A stretch of 64,000 nt of DNA from Kaistia adipata DSM 17808 (GCF_000423225.1 NZ_KE383991.1:816217-880216); one strand, 5' to 3'. Counted from the first letter of the stretch, positions 19,619-31,489 are shown. Made by a program: numbers and translations. The notes: generated by a model not told the origin, from the letters alone.

Positions 19619-20317
19619 ATGAGCGCACGAATCCAGCCCCTGCCGCCGGTCCTGGTCGACTATCTCGACGCCGTCGAGCCGGGTCGGACGACGCTGTTCC
19701 AGCATGACGGGCTCGACGGATCGCCCTTCGCAAGCTGCTCGGCCTATCCTGCCGCCAAGATCGCCTATTATCAGGATCCGGACACGTCCGTCCTCTACGA
19801 GATCCATTTCGACCAGCAATCCAGCTCGACCGTGCGGATCGACCTCAACCATTTCGAGGTTCACAAGAAGCTCGGCCGCTTCAGCGAGCATGGCATCGAG
19901 GCGCGCGAAATCCGCTGGCTCGGGGCGATGGAGAGCTCGAGGCTCGTGCCGCGCCTGCTCGGCCACACGCCGGGCCTGCTGCGCATGAACTATGTCGGCG
20001 AGCCGACGCGGCACTACAATCTGCCGGCCGACTGGCGCGACCAGGCGGAAGCCATCCTCGCCGCGCTGGCGGTCGTCGGCTGCTGCCACAACGACATCAA
20101 GTGCGACAATCTGATGGTGCGCGACGGCAGGATCACGCTGGTCGATTTCGGCTGGGCGACGGCCAGGGGCGACGCGATTCCGACTCACTGGCCGCAGGGA
20201 ATCGGCCGCCAGCACCGGCTCGGCATCCACCGATTCGACGATCGCCACGCCATCCACGCGGCCCTCGCCTCGGCCGAGCGCGACGAGGTCGACCGCTCGA
20301 TCATCCTGCCGGCGTGA
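19619..20317 (+). CDS. Protein-kinase-like (RIO/aminoglycoside-kinase fold) protein
   Basis: The protein has about 232 residues from ATG 19619; ATG 19562 or TTG 19547 are possible longer starts, and no start has a good RBS. The C-lobe carries CHNDIKCDNLMVRDG (catalytic H-x-D-x4-N) followed by ITLVDFGWA (DFG metal motif), as in eukaryotic-like and small-molecule kinases. The N-lobe lacks a glycine-rich P-loop, but FEVHKKLGRFSEHGIEAREI could hold the ATP lysine and helix C. After the DFG motif only ~45 residues remain, so the C-lobe is much reduced. No neighbour suggests the substrate. Confidence 0.6.
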   Translation: MSARIQPLPPVLVDYLDAVEPGRTTLFQHDGLDGSPFASCSAYPAAKIAYYQDPDTSVLYEIHFDQQSSSTVRIDLNHFEVHKKLGRFSEHGIEAREIRWLGAMESSRLVPRLLGHTPGLLRMNYVGEPTRHYNLPADWRDQAEAILAALAVVGCCHNDIKCDNLMVRDGRITLVDFGWATARGDAIPTHWPQGIGRQHRLGIHRFDDRHAIHAALASAERDEVDRSIILPA

Positions 20318-20324
20318 AGGACGC

Positions 20325-21029
20325 TCAATCGGCGCGGAGCGCCCGCTCGACCGCCGCCTCGGCATGGATCGTCGTCGTGTCGTAGAGCGGCACCGCGCTG
20401 TCCTCGGGGCGGACCAGCAGCATGATCTCGGTGCAGCCCAGGATGATCGCCTCGGCGCCGCGCTCGACGAGCCGCGCCATCACGCCCCGATAGATCTCGC
20501 GCGACGACGGCTCGACACGGCCCTGCACCAGCTCGTCATAGATGATCCGGTGCACGTCGGCGCGGTCGGCGTCGTCCGGCACGAGGACCTCGAGGCCGTG
20601 CTCGCGCGCGAGCCGGCCCTTGTAGAAATCCTGTTCCATGGTGAAGGCGGTGCCGAGCAGGCCGACGCGGGTGACGCCCGCCGCCTTGATCCGCTCCGCC
20701 GTCGGGTCGGCGATGTGGACGAGCTGGATGCCGGTCGCCGCCTGCACGTCTTCGGCCATCCGGTGCATGGTGTTCGAGCCGATGAGGATGAAATCGGCGC
20801 CGCCGCGCTCGAGCCGTCGCGCCGCGTCGATCATGAGCTCCGTCGCCTCGTCCCAGCGGCCGCTCGCCTGCAGCGCCTCGATCTCGGCGAAGTCGAACGA
20901 CCACATCAGCACGCGCGCCGAGGCGAGCCCGCCGAGCCGGGCGCGGACCGCCTCGTTGAGGATCCGATAATATTCGGCCGAGCTTTCCCAGCTCAGCCCG
21001 CCGATCAGCCCGATCACCTTCTGCGTCAT
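20325..21029 (-). CDS. Aspartate/glutamate racemase family protein (YgeA-like amino acid racemase)
   Basis: The 234-residue protein from MTQKVIGLIGGLSWESSAEYY matches E. coli YgeA over its full length, including TAFTMEQDFYKGRL. The second catalytic motif GCTEIMLL keeps its cysteine. The first motif reads ILIGSNTMHRM: where YgeA has Cys-Thr before NTMH, this protein has Gly-Ser. YgeA itself is reported to use Thr/Cys rather than Cys/Cys, so Ser may play the Thr role here. It converts L/D acidic or broader amino acids without PLP. It converges on the kinase-like gene with a 7-bp gap. Confidence 0.82.
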   Translation of the reverse strand: MTQKVIGLIGGLSWESSAEYYRILNEAVRARLGGLASARVLMWSFDFAEIEALQASGRWDEATELMIDAARRLERGGADFILIGSNTMHRMAEDVQAATGIQLVHIADPTAERIKAAGVTRVGLLGTAFTMEQDFYKGRLAREHGLEVLVPDDADRADVHRIIYDELVQGRVEPSSREIYRGVMARLVERGAEAIILGCTEIMLLVRPEDSAVPLYDTTTIHAEAAVERALRAD

Positions 21030-21063
21030 GCAGCCCCTCCGCATTCTCCAGCCCCAAACGAAA

Positions 21064-21105
21064 CGGGCGGACCCGCCTCCCATCAAGGGAAAGCTGGTCC
21101 GCCCG
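21064..21105 (-). terminator. Hairpin between ettA and the racemase gene
   Basis: CGGGCGGACC (21064-21073) and GGTCCGCCCG (21096-21105) form a perfect 10-bp stem enclosing 22 nt. It follows the ettA stop by 22 bp on the minus strand. No T-run follows, so termination would be factor-assisted or partial. Confidence 0.4.
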
Positions 21106-21127
21106 CGCAAGCCTGAAGGCGAGACGC

Positions 21128-22780
<1,653 letters not shown>

Positions 22781-22969
22781 GAATTCGCTCCGAAAGCCCT
22801 CTTCGTCGAAAGGGCTGGATGATGGGAATTGGGTTGCCGCTCTTCTAGTCGAAGCATCGGCCAGGGGCAACGCGGCGCGACGGCGCCGGGCGGAGACGGC
22901 GGGTTCCCCGCCCCGAAAGCCGGCGCCGCGATGCGCCGGCCAGCTTGACCGGAACTGCCCGACCGGGAC

Positions 22970-24415
22970 TCAGCCCGCCCGCAGGTGGATTTCGGCACCG
23001 CCGGACGCAGCTGCGCCGCCGCGCTGGCCGGTCGGCGTCGATTGGGCACCATTCGCGACGGGCGCGCCGGATGACGCCTGCATCAGGCTCAGCAGTCGGG
23101 TGGCGAAGGCCATTTCGGACGTCGGGCGATAGCGGGCGGCGATCGTCGCGCGCAGGAGGGCAAGCCACGCGTCGTCGGTCGACGCGCGCTCGACGGCGGC
23201 ACACCAGCCGTCGAAATCGTCGGCCGGGGTCACCGGCATCAGGCGCTGCGTCGCCTCGGCCAGCGCCTCGGCGTCCGAGATCAGCACCGGCAGGCCGAAA
23301 TCAAGGCATTCGGCGGCGCCGAGCCCCCAGCCCTCGACATGCGACGGAAACACCCCGAAGCGCGCATTGCCATAGAGCCAGGCAAGCTGCGCATCGCTGA
23401 TCCCGGTCAGGAACACCACCTTCTGGCCGATCTCGGGATGCGCCGCGAGGAACTGCCGGACCTCGCCAACCTTCCAGCCCCAGCGGCCGCACAGGACCAG
23501 CATGGGCAACCGGCCGCCGAGGATCGGCATCAGTTTTTGCCAGACCCGCAGCAGCATAATGTGGTTCTTGCGGGCCTCGATGGTCGAGCAATAGACCGCG
23601 AACGGCTTGTCAACGAGACCGTCGAGCGGCTCGTCGCCCTGCTCCGCGATGCCCTCGCGCAGGAAGGAACCGAGCGGATTGACACAGATCGTCGCCTGGT
23701 TGTCGATCTCCGCAGCGTCGATATAGGCCCGCGCACGACACGCCGTCCACTCCGAGACGCCAACGACTTTGCGGCAGTTCAAGAACATCCAATCGAGATC
23801 GCGCCTGAACTTGTCGACATGACTGGCCTCGAAATAGTCGGGCTGATCGACGGGAATGATGTCGTGCAGGATCGCCGTAACCGAGGCGGCAATGGCATCG
23901 GATCGATTCGCCGCGATCCGATGCATGCTGAGTTTCGACAGGAAACAATAGACGTCGGGATCGCTGAGCGGGTCCGCCGATACTGGGGCGCGGCCGCGCG
24001 CTCCCCACGAGGTCAACCTCGCCGCGCGAACGAGAGCCTTGGTCAACTCGAAGCGCGTACCGTTCCGCTCGGATCTTGCGACATAGGCCGCCACGGCGCG
24101 ATCGAACTCGCGACCCGACATATGCCCTCCAGACCGGATGACGTTCAACACCCGAGCGAGTCTCCGCCAATAGCTCGCCTCGCCATCCCCCTCAATGATC
24201 GGCAGACGGTTCTCGAGCATGTCGCTCAAGTAACGACGCTCGCTGGAGCTCAGCAGTCGCCCCCGGCCGCTGCGTTCAACCAGGAATAGCGTAACCGGAA
24301 CCTGGTCCTGACGCATCGCCTGCCGAACTATTGCGTTCTCCACCCTTGGAATACCAACGGGCGGCAGCGGACCCCACTGTAGTGGCTGCGTAACGTCAAC
24401 GTAGATTGCGGTCAT
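22970..24415 (-). CDS. Glycosyltransferase family 4 protein
   Basis: The 481-residue protein begins MTAIYVDVTQPLQWG. The C-terminal Rossmann half has CSTIEARKNHIMLLRVWQ and the GT4 donor-binding region FPSHVEGWGLGAAECLDFGLPV, with the EGWGLGAAE glutamate motif. The N-terminal half holds HDIIPVDQPDYF and VVGVSEWTA, common in mannosyl- or rhamnosyl-transferases of polysaccharide clusters. It probably uses a nucleotide sugar at the cytoplasmic membrane for surface polysaccharide. It lies alone here; rhamnose-nucleotide genes occur 38 kb away. Its codon use looks a little less GC-biased than that of its neighbours, which may hint at transfer. Confidence 0.85.
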   Translation of the reverse strand: MTAIYVDVTQPLQWGPLPPVGIPRVENAIVRQAMRQDQVPVTLFLVERSGRGRLLSSSERRYLSDMLENRLPIIEGDGEASYWRRLARVLNVIRSGGHMSGREFDRAVAAYVARSERNGTRFELTKALVRAARLTSWGARGRAPVSADPLSDPDVYCFLSKLSMHRIAANRSDAIAASVTAILHDIIPVDQPDYFEASHVDKFRRDLDWMFLNCRKVVGVSEWTACRARAYIDAAEIDNQATICVNPLGSFLREGIAEQGDEPLDGLVDKPFAVYCSTIEARKNHIMLLRVWQKLMPILGGRLPMLVLCGRWGWKVGEVRQFLAAHPEIGQKVVFLTGISDAQLAWLYGNARFGVFPSHVEGWGLGAAECLDFGLPVLISDAEALAEATQRLMPVTPADDFDGWCAAVERASTDDAWLALLRATIAARYRPTSEMAFATRLLSLMQASSGAPVANGAQSTPTGQRGGAAASGGAEIHLRAG

Positions 24416-24654
24416 TCAGCACGCACACCTGGGGGATGGTACGAGTTTCAAAGTAGAATTCAGCATGACCGACCAAGTGGGCAAAAATTAGGCTGGCGTA
24501 GACTGGATCCAATTGGAATACGACTCACGCCTTGCATGCCTGTAGGATCGCGAAATACACAACCTAGAATCCAAAAATCGGATAGCGTCCGACAACGACA
24601 AATCGCGGCGCCCCCTGCGGAATGAGCGCTGGACAGTTCGCATCCAATGCATAT

Positions 24655-24670
24655 ATGTATCTGCATACAT
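24655..24670. promoter_or_regulatory. Candidate MarR operator
   Basis: ATGTAT (24655-24660) and ATACAT (24665-24670) form a perfect inverted repeat with spacer CTGC, inside a longer AT-rich patch. It ends 17 bp before the MarR start codon. The position suggests autoregulation of the efflux operon; no experimental motif is known to me. Confidence 0.5.
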
Positions 24671-24687
24671 TGTACGGAGCGACCGAT

Positions 24688-25161
24688 ATGGTAACCCACG
24701 ACAATCGCCCAAAGACGTTTCTGGGACGCCTGTCTCAGGTGAGCCGTGCCGTCCGCACCCATTTCGACGCCGAACTGAAGCAGGTCGACCTGACGCTGGC
24801 GCGCGGCCGGCTGATGCTGCATCTGATCCGCGCCGAGCACACCGTCACCCAGGCAGAGCTCTCCGACGTGCTCGAGGTAGAACACCCGACGGTCGTCCGC
24901 CTGCTCGACGGCCTCGAACAGTCGAACCATGTCGAGCGCCAGCCCCTGCCCGGCGACCGGCGGGCCAAGGCGGTGGTGCTGACCGAGGAGGGACGCGTCA
25001 TCGGCCGGCGCGTGCTGCGCCTCACGGACACGATCAGCAACACGCTGCTTCAAGGCGTCAACCCGGACGACCTGGCCGTCACCGAGCGCGTGCTGCAGAC
25101 GCTTTCGGACAATCTGTGCCGCCTGGCGGCCGAACGCGCGGAACAAGCGTCGACATCATGA
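24688..25161 (+). CDS. MarR-family transcriptional regulator of an efflux operon
   Basis: The 157-residue protein starts MVTHDNRPKTFLGRLSQVSR, with GGAG 8 bases before the ATG. The winged helix is seen in VTQAELSDVLEVEHPTVVRLLDGLEQ and the wing ERQPLPGDRRAKAVVLTEEG. The residues between helix 1 and the wing fit SlyA/EmrR-type MarR proteins. Its stop overlaps the MFS start (ATGA), so it is cotranscribed with the MFS pump and the HlyD adaptor and probably represses them until a lipophilic inducer binds. Confidence 0.9.
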   Translation: MVTHDNRPKTFLGRLSQVSRAVRTHFDAELKQVDLTLARGRLMLHLIRAEHTVTQAELSDVLEVEHPTVVRLLDGLEQSNHVERQPLPGDRRAKAVVLTEEGRVIGRRVLRLTDTISNTLLQGVNPDDLAVTERVLQTLSDNLCRLAAERAEQASTS

Positions 25162-26846
25162 GCACGGCTCTCGCCCTTACCAAGGAGCCCGACGCGCCAG
25201 CACCGGATGCGGCGGCGACCGCCCCGGCCCCGGTCGTCGCCGCCCCGCCCGCCCCTGCCGTGCCGACGCCCCCGGCCTTCGTGCCCATGCCACCATTGCG
25301 CGCCGCGATCTATGCAGGATCTTCGTTGCTGCTCGGCCTGACCCAGGGCCTCGGCCTCAATCTGGTCTCCGCCAACCTGACCGGCCTGCAGGGCGCGCTG
25401 CACGCGACCCAGATCGAGATCAACTGGCTGACCGCCGCCTATATGGCGACCAACATCACCGGCACGCTCTTCCTCTACAAGGTGCGCACCCAGTTCGGCC
25501 TGCGCCGCTTCGCCGAAATCGGCCTCGTCATCTATGCGCTGGTCACGCTGGCCCATCTCTTCAGCAACGATCTGCGCTCGGCCATCGCCGTCCGCGCCGT
25601 GATGGGCATCGCTGCCGCCCCGCTGTCGACGCTCGCCTTCTACTACATGCTCGAATGGCTGCCGCCGGCCCGAAGGCTGACGATCGGCATCGCCTTCGGC
25701 GTGCTCGGCGCCCAGCTGGCCTCCCCCCTCGCCCGAGTGATCTCGCCCGACCTGCTGCAGATCGGCGACTGGCACGGCCTCTACTGGCTGGAAGCCGGGC
25801 TGGCGATGCTGAGCCTCGCCGTCATCTTCGTCCTGCCGATCACCCATCCGCCGCGCGTCAAGATCTTCGACCTCGAGGACTTCATCAGCTTCCCGCTGAT
25901 CGCGGTCGGCTTCGGGTCGATCGCCATCGTTCTTTCCGTCGGGCGGCTCTACTGGTGGCTCGATACCGACTGGATCGGCTGGCTCACCGTCGTCGGCATC
26001 GCGGCGATCACGCTGCTCGTGGTCATCGAGCTGCATCGCAGCCATCCGATCATCAACCTGCGCTGGTTCCTGTCCTATGACATGCTCACCATCACCGGTT
26101 CGCTGCTCCTGTTCCGCTTCCTGCTTTCCGAGCAGACCCTCAGCGTCGGCCTCTTCAATGTGCTCGGCCTGCAGAACGACCAAATGATCCCGCTCTTCAC
26201 GGTCATCCTGGTCGCCACCCTGCTCGGCTACATCTTCACCGCGTCGGTGATGACGATGGAAAACGGCGCCAAGCTGCATCTCGCCGCGCTGGTCCTGATC
26301 GCGGCCGGCGCCTGGATGGATTCGCGCGTCACCAATCTGACGCGGCCCGAGCAGTTCTTTGTCAGCCAGGCCATGATCGCCTTTGCCGGCGCCATGTTCC
26401 TGCCGCCCGCGCTCGCCTCCGGCTTCCTGAAGGCGATCAAGGGCGGACCGTCCTTCATCTTGAGCTTCCTCGTCGTCTTCCTCGGGACGCAGAGCATGGG
26501 CGGCGTTCTGGCATCGGCGATCCTGGGAACCTTCCAGACCATCCGGGAGAAGTTCCATTCCAGTTTGCTGACGGAACACCTGTCGCTGCTCGACCCGCTC
26601 GTCGCGCAGCGCGTCAAGGCCTACGGCGCCGCCTACGCCAAGGTCCTGCCGGACGGAGCGCTGCAGAACGCCGAGGGTGTCGTCACGCTCGGCAGGCTCG
26701 CCACGCAGGAAGCCAATGTTCTCGCCTACCAGGACACGTTCCTGGTCATTTTCTACACCGCCCTCGCCGCCCTCGTCCTGCTCGGGCTGCACACCCTCTA
26801 TGTCCGCGCGCGCGCCGCCCGACCGGCGATCGCCGCCGCGGCCTGA
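25158..26846 (+). CDS. DHA2-type MFS multidrug efflux pump (EmrB-like)
   Basis: The 562-residue inner-membrane protein starts in an ATGA overlap with the MarR gene. It has a long Ala/Pro-rich cytoplasmic N-terminus (about 45 residues) and then about 14 hydrophobic segments. INWLTAAYMATNITG matches the first-helix region of EmrB-like transporters. A late periplasmic-looking segment near HLSLLDPLVAQRVKAYG is typical of DHA2 pumps that work with an HlyD/EmrA adaptor. It is expected to drive H+-coupled export of hydrophobic compounds with the next gene product and an outer-membrane channel encoded elsewhere. Confidence 0.88.
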   Translation: MSTALALTKEPDAPAPDAAATAPAPVVAAPPAPAVPTPPAFVPMPPLRAAIYAGSSLLLGLTQGLGLNLVSANLTGLQGALHATQIEINWLTAAYMATNITGTLFLYKVRTQFGLRRFAEIGLVIYALVTLAHLFSNDLRSAIAVRAVMGIAAAPLSTLAFYYMLEWLPPARRLTIGIAFGVLGAQLASPLARVISPDLLQIGDWHGLYWLEAGLAMLSLAVIFVLPITHPPRVKIFDLEDFISFPLIAVGFGSIAIVLSVGRLYWWLDTDWIGWLTVVGIAAITLLVVIELHRSHPIINLRWFLSYDMLTITGSLLLFRFLLSEQTLSVGLFNVLGLQNDQMIPLFTVILVATLLGYIFTASVMTMENGAKLHLAALVLIAAGAWMDSRVTNLTRPEQFFVSQAMIAFAGAMFLPPALASGFLKAIKGGPSFILSFLVVFLGTQSMGGVLASAILGTFQTIREKFHSSLLTEHLSLLDPLVAQRVKAYGAAYAKVLPDGALQNAEGVVTLGRLATQEANVLAYQDTFLVIFYTALAALVLLGLHTLYVRARAARPAIAAAA

Positions 26847-26875
26847 ACAGTACCTTTGATCCGAGACGCGCCATC

Positions 26876-27946
26876 ATGCAGATCAGACAGCACCTCAAAT
26901 CCGGCATCACGCTCACCGCGCTCGCGGTCGGCATTGCCGGTATCTTCGTCGTCCTCTACGCGTGGCAGCTGCCGCCGTTCCGCACCTCGGTCGAAACGAC
27001 CAACAACGCCTATGTGAAAGGCCAGGTCACGCTGCTCAGCCCGCAGATTCCCGGCTATGTCGTTGCCGTCCCGGTGCAGGACTACATGACCGTCAAGAAG
27101 GGCGACCTGCTCGTCCAGATCGACGATCGCATCTATCGCCAGCAATTGGCTCAGGCGCAGGCGACGCTGCAGCAGCAGCAATCGACGCTGTCGAACTTCG
27201 CCGAGAACCGTCTCGCCAAGCAGGCGAGCCTCGATCTCGCCAAGGCGCAGCTGTCGAGCGCCGAGGCGGGCCTCGAAAAGGCCGAGCTCGACGACAAGCG
27301 CACGGGCACCCTGGTCGATCGTGGCTTCTCGACCCAGTCCTCGGGCGACCAGACCCGCATCGCGCTCGAACAGGCGCGGTCGACCGTCGCGCAGGGCGAG
27401 GCGAATGTGACGATCGCCGAACAGAACCTTGCCCTGGTCGACGCCGGCAAGCCCGCGCTCGAGGCTGCGGTCGCCAGCGCCGAGGCCTCGGTCAAGCTCG
27501 CCGAGATCAATCTCGACAACACCCGCATCGTCGCGCCGGTCGACGGCCGGCTCGGCGAGGTGGCGGCCCATGTCGGTCAGTATGCGGCGGCCGGCACGCA
27601 ACTGACCTCGATCACGCCCGCGACCGTCTGGGTCATCGCCAACTTCAAGGAGACGCAGCTTACCCACGTCAGGGCCGGCCTGCCTGTCACCTTCCGGGTC
27701 GACGGCCTCGGCGACGTCGAACTGACCGGCCGGGTCAGCCGCATTTCGCCGGCCGCGGGTTCGGAGTTCAGCGTGCTGAAGCCCGACAATGCGACCGGCA
27801 ACTTCACCAAGATCGCGCAGCGCATCCCGCTCCGGATCGAGATCGATCCCGGCCAGCCCGAGGCGACGGAACTGCGGCCCGGCATGTCGGTGGTCGTGCG
27901 GATCGATACGGCCGACAGGCCGGCGCCGGCCGTCGCGGCGCTCTAG
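26876..27946 (+). CDS. HlyD/EmrA-family membrane fusion protein
   Basis: The 356-residue protein has one N-terminal membrane anchor (LTALAVGIAGIFVVLYAW), a biotinyl-lipoyl-like hairpin domain (NAYVKGQVTLLSPQIPGYV), a long coiled coil around residues 85-210 rich in Gln/Ala, and a beta-barrel domain with ATVWVIANFKETQL. The stretch SEFSVLKPDNATGNFTKIAQR is the EmrA signature. It bridges the MFS pump and an outer-membrane TolC-type channel through the periplasm. It lies 29 bp after the pump gene in the same operon. Confidence 0.92.
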   Translation: MQIRQHLKSGITLTALAVGIAGIFVVLYAWQLPPFRTSVETTNNAYVKGQVTLLSPQIPGYVVAVPVQDYMTVKKGDLLVQIDDRIYRQQLAQAQATLQQQQSTLSNFAENRLAKQASLDLAKAQLSSAEAGLEKAELDDKRTGTLVDRGFSTQSSGDQTRIALEQARSTVAQGEANVTIAEQNLALVDAGKPALEAAVASAEASVKLAEINLDNTRIVAPVDGRLGEVAAHVGQYAAAGTQLTSITPATVWVIANFKETQLTHVRAGLPVTFRVDGLGDVELTGRVSRISPAAGSEFSVLKPDNATGNFTKIAQRIPLRIEIDPGQPEATELRPGMSVVVRIDTADRPAPAVAAL

Positions 27947-27960
27947 GGGCGCGATCGTCC

Positions 27961-29076
27961 TCAGCACACGGTGACCGGGACCACCTGCACCATGTTGTTG
28001 CCGACGCCGATCCAGTTCCAGTTCTGCTCGAGCGGCTGGGCCTGGCCGCTGGCGTCGGTCGCGCGACAGGAGAGGATGTGCTCGCCCGGCTTCGCCTCCC
28101 AGCCGCAGGACCAGCGCCGCCAGGCATAAGGCCCCTGCGGCGAATCGAGATCGGCCTCGATCCAGTCGCCATCCACGCCGAGCACAACGCGCTCGATCGG
28201 CGCCTCGCCGGACCAGGCCCGTCCCTCGATCCGGCAGGGTCCGGCAGGGACACTCCGCTTCCGCGTCAGGAAATCGGGGAAGCCCGGCGGCACCATCAGG
28301 GCGCGCGGACGGATGCGGCGGACCGGTTGGCCCGGATCATCCGGCCCGGAGCGGTAGTGATAATTGCCAAGCTGGTAGTAGCCGTCGAAGGGTTTCGTCA
28401 CGGCCTCGATCCGCGTCAGCCATTTGACGCTCGCCATGCCGTACCAGCCCGGCACCAGCAGGCGCAGCGGATGGCCATGCTGCGGCAATAGCGGCTGGCC
28501 GTTCATCTCATAGGCGAGCAGCACCTCCTCCCGGCGCGCGTCGGCGATCGACAGGCTGCGCGCATAATCTAGCTCCAGCCCCTTCTCCAGACCGTGGTCC
28601 GCCCCGGTGAAGACGATCTCGACGGCATCCGGATCGAGCCCCGCCTCGTCGAGCAGCCCGACCAGCGGCGTCCCGGTCCAGAGCCCGGTGCCGACCGCTT
28701 CCGTCACCCAGGGTTGGCTGACAGGCCGAGGAAAGAGCCGCGAGCGACCGTTGCCGGCGCATTCGAGCGTAACCGGCATGGTCACGCGCGGCCGAGCGCG
28801 GATCGCCTCCAGCGTCAGCTCACGCGGGCGTGCGACGTCGCCGCCGATCGCAAGCCGCCAGTCGACGGTCTCGATCATCGGAATATCGAAATGGATCAGC
28901 AGATAATGCAGGCCGAGCGGCGTGACGTCGTAGCGCAGCGCCTCGAGCGGCATCGAATGGTTGCGGGCCGAGAGCTGCAACTCCTCGGGTGTGAGCGGCC
29001 CTTCGGTCGGCCCGCGCAGGGGCAGTTTGCCGGCCGGCGGCGCGGCGGTCCTTCTCGATACCTCGATCTCGGACAT
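27961..29076 (-). CDS. Sulfite-oxidase-family molybdenum cofactor enzyme
   Basis: The 371-residue protein from MSEIEVSRR (GGGG 8 bases upstream) has the oxidoreductase molybdopterin-binding domain. The Mo-ligand cysteine lies in TLECAGNGRSRLFP near residue 110. The pterin-contacting HGHPLRLLVPGWYGMASVKWL and the C-terminal Mo-co dimerisation domain (WRRWSCGWEAKPGEHIL) follow. It lacks a twin-arginine signal and a heme domain, so it would be a cytoplasmic sulfite oxidase-like dehydrogenase with unknown electron acceptor. Its neighbours (HlyD converging; flavoprotein 100 bp upstream on the same strand) give no clear partner, although the flavoprotein could be one. Confidence 0.85.
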   Translation of the reverse strand: MSEIEVSRRTAAPPAGKLPLRGPTEGPLTPEELQLSARNHSMPLEALRYDVTPLGLHYLLIHFDIPMIETVDWRLAIGGDVARPRELTLEAIRARPRVTMPVTLECAGNGRSRLFPRPVSQPWVTEAVGTGLWTGTPLVGLLDEAGLDPDAVEIVFTGADHGLEKGLELDYARSLSIADARREEVLLAYEMNGQPLLPQHGHPLRLLVPGWYGMASVKWLTRIEAVTKPFDGYYQLGNYHYRSGPDDPGQPVRRIRPRALMVPPGFPDFLTRKRSVPAGPCRIEGRAWSGEAPIERVVLGVDGDWIEADLDSPQGPYAWRRWSCGWEAKPGEHILSCRATDASGQAQPLEQNWNWIGVGNNMVQVVPVTVC

Positions 29077-29182
29077 GCGGAACCCCATGCGTCGGAACGA
29101 AGCGCCTGGACAAGGCCCAAGGCACAAAGCCTAGCATGGAAGCGGCGCGGCGTCAGGCGCCGCGCCTTCGGAAACGCCAGTC

Positions 29183-30406
29183 TCAGCCGGCGGCGGTGAG
29201 GAGCTTCTTCAGGTCCGCGCCCTCATCCGCGACCACCGCCTTGTCCGGCGAGATCCCCATGCCGAGCAGCCGGCGGCCGAGCATGTGGTCGGCGGCGCGG
29301 TTGACCGAGTCGATCGCCACCAGCTGATCGCCGCGATAGTGGAACACGGAGAAGGAGCCATCCTCCGGCCGGCCGCGCAGCACGCTCGAATCGGCGTCGT
29401 TGGAGAGGCCGACCATCTGCAGCTTGGCGTCGCCCTGGTCCGACCAGAACCACGGCACGGCGCGATAGGGCTCGACCTTGCCGAGCAGGGTCGCGACGCC
29501 GGTCTTGGCCTGGTCGACGGCGTTCTGCACGCTTTCGAGCCGCACGGGACGGCCGAGCGCCCAATGGTGGAACGACACGGCGTCGCCGGCCGCGACGATG
29601 TTGGGATCCGACGTCCGCATCGCCTCGTCGACGACGATGCCGTTCGAGATGGCGAGCCCGGCGGCCTCGGCGAGCTCGACATTCGGAACCACGCCGACCC
29701 CGATGATCACCGTGTCGGCAGGGATCCGCTCGCCCGAGAGCGTCTCGACCGCGACGGCGCGGCCGTTCTCCCCGAGGATGCCCTGCACCGGCGTCTCCAG
29801 CCGCACGGTCGTGCCCATGGCGCGGTGCAGGTCGAGGAAATGGCTCGAGATCGCCGGTGCGACGACACGGCCCATCAGCCGCGGCGCGGCTTCGAGCACG
29901 GTGACGGTCTTGCCGAGAACCCGCGCAGTCGCGGCGAGTTCGAGGCCGATGAAGCCACCACCGACGACGACGACGTCCCTGGCGAGCGCAAAGCGCTGCT
30001 TCAGCCGGCGCGCATCCTGGGCGGTGCGCAGCAGGAAGACGTTTTCGAGATCGACGCCCGGAACGGGCGGCACGCGGACGCGGGCTCCAGTCGCCAGGAT
30101 CAGCCCGTCATAGGGCAGCGAATCTCCGCCGATCCGGATCCGCGACGCGTCACGATCGATGGCCGTCACCTCGGCGCCGAGCACCAGTTCGACGGCGTTC
30201 TTCTCGTAGAAGGCGGCCGGGCGCAGTTCCTGCAGCTCGTCGAGTTCGGCCTTGATGAAGCCCTTCGACAGCGGCGGCCGGTGATAGGGAATCTCGCGTT
30301 CGGCCGAGACGAGCGTGACCTTGCCGTCGAAGCCGTCCGAGCGCAGGCTCGCCGCTGCCTGCGCGCCGGCGTGGCCGCCACCGATAATGATGATGTTCTT
30401 GCTCAT
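29183..30406 (-). CDS. FAD-dependent NAD(P)H:ferredoxin reductase-type oxidoreductase
   Basis: The 407-residue protein starts MSKNIIIIGGGHAGAQAAAS. It has the FAD Rossmann motif GGGHAG at the start, an NAD motif VVVGGGFIGLELAATARVLG near residue 150, and the FAD C-terminal motif VAAGDAVSFHH. A C-terminal reductase domain containing GDAKLQMVGLS is also present. This is the rubredoxin/putidaredoxin reductase (BphA4) class, which passes electrons from NAD(P)H to a small iron-sulfur protein in monooxygenase systems. No ferredoxin or oxygenase gene is adjacent. Confidence 0.9.
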   Translation of the reverse strand: MSKNIIIIGGGHAGAQAAASLRSDGFDGKVTLVSAEREIPYHRPPLSKGFIKAELDELQELRPAAFYEKNAVELVLGAEVTAIDRDASRIRIGGDSLPYDGLILATGARVRVPPVPGVDLENVFLLRTAQDARRLKQRFALARDVVVVGGGFIGLELAATARVLGKTVTVLEAAPRLMGRVVAPAISSHFLDLHRAMGTTVRLETPVQGILGENGRAVAVETLSGERIPADTVIIGVGVVPNVELAEAAGLAISNGIVVDEAMRTSDPNIVAAGDAVSFHHWALGRPVRLESVQNAVDQAKTGVATLLGKVEPYRAVPWFWSDQGDAKLQMVGLSNDADSSVLRGRPEDGSFSVFHYRGDQLVAIDSVNRAADHMLGRRLLGMGISPDKAVVADEGADLKKLLTAAG

Positions 30407-30490
30407 GTCGCCCGCCTGTCCAAATGCGGCGCGACACTCGCACCCGCGACGGGCCTCATGCAAGGGCCGATCGAGCCCAAGTCAGGACGA

Positions 30491-31489
<999 letters not shown>

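Noticed and set aside
19187-20365. Minus-strand frame opposite the kinase-like gene
   Set aside because: Translation lacks conserved motifs, while the plus strand shows HNDIKCDN and DFG at correct spacing.
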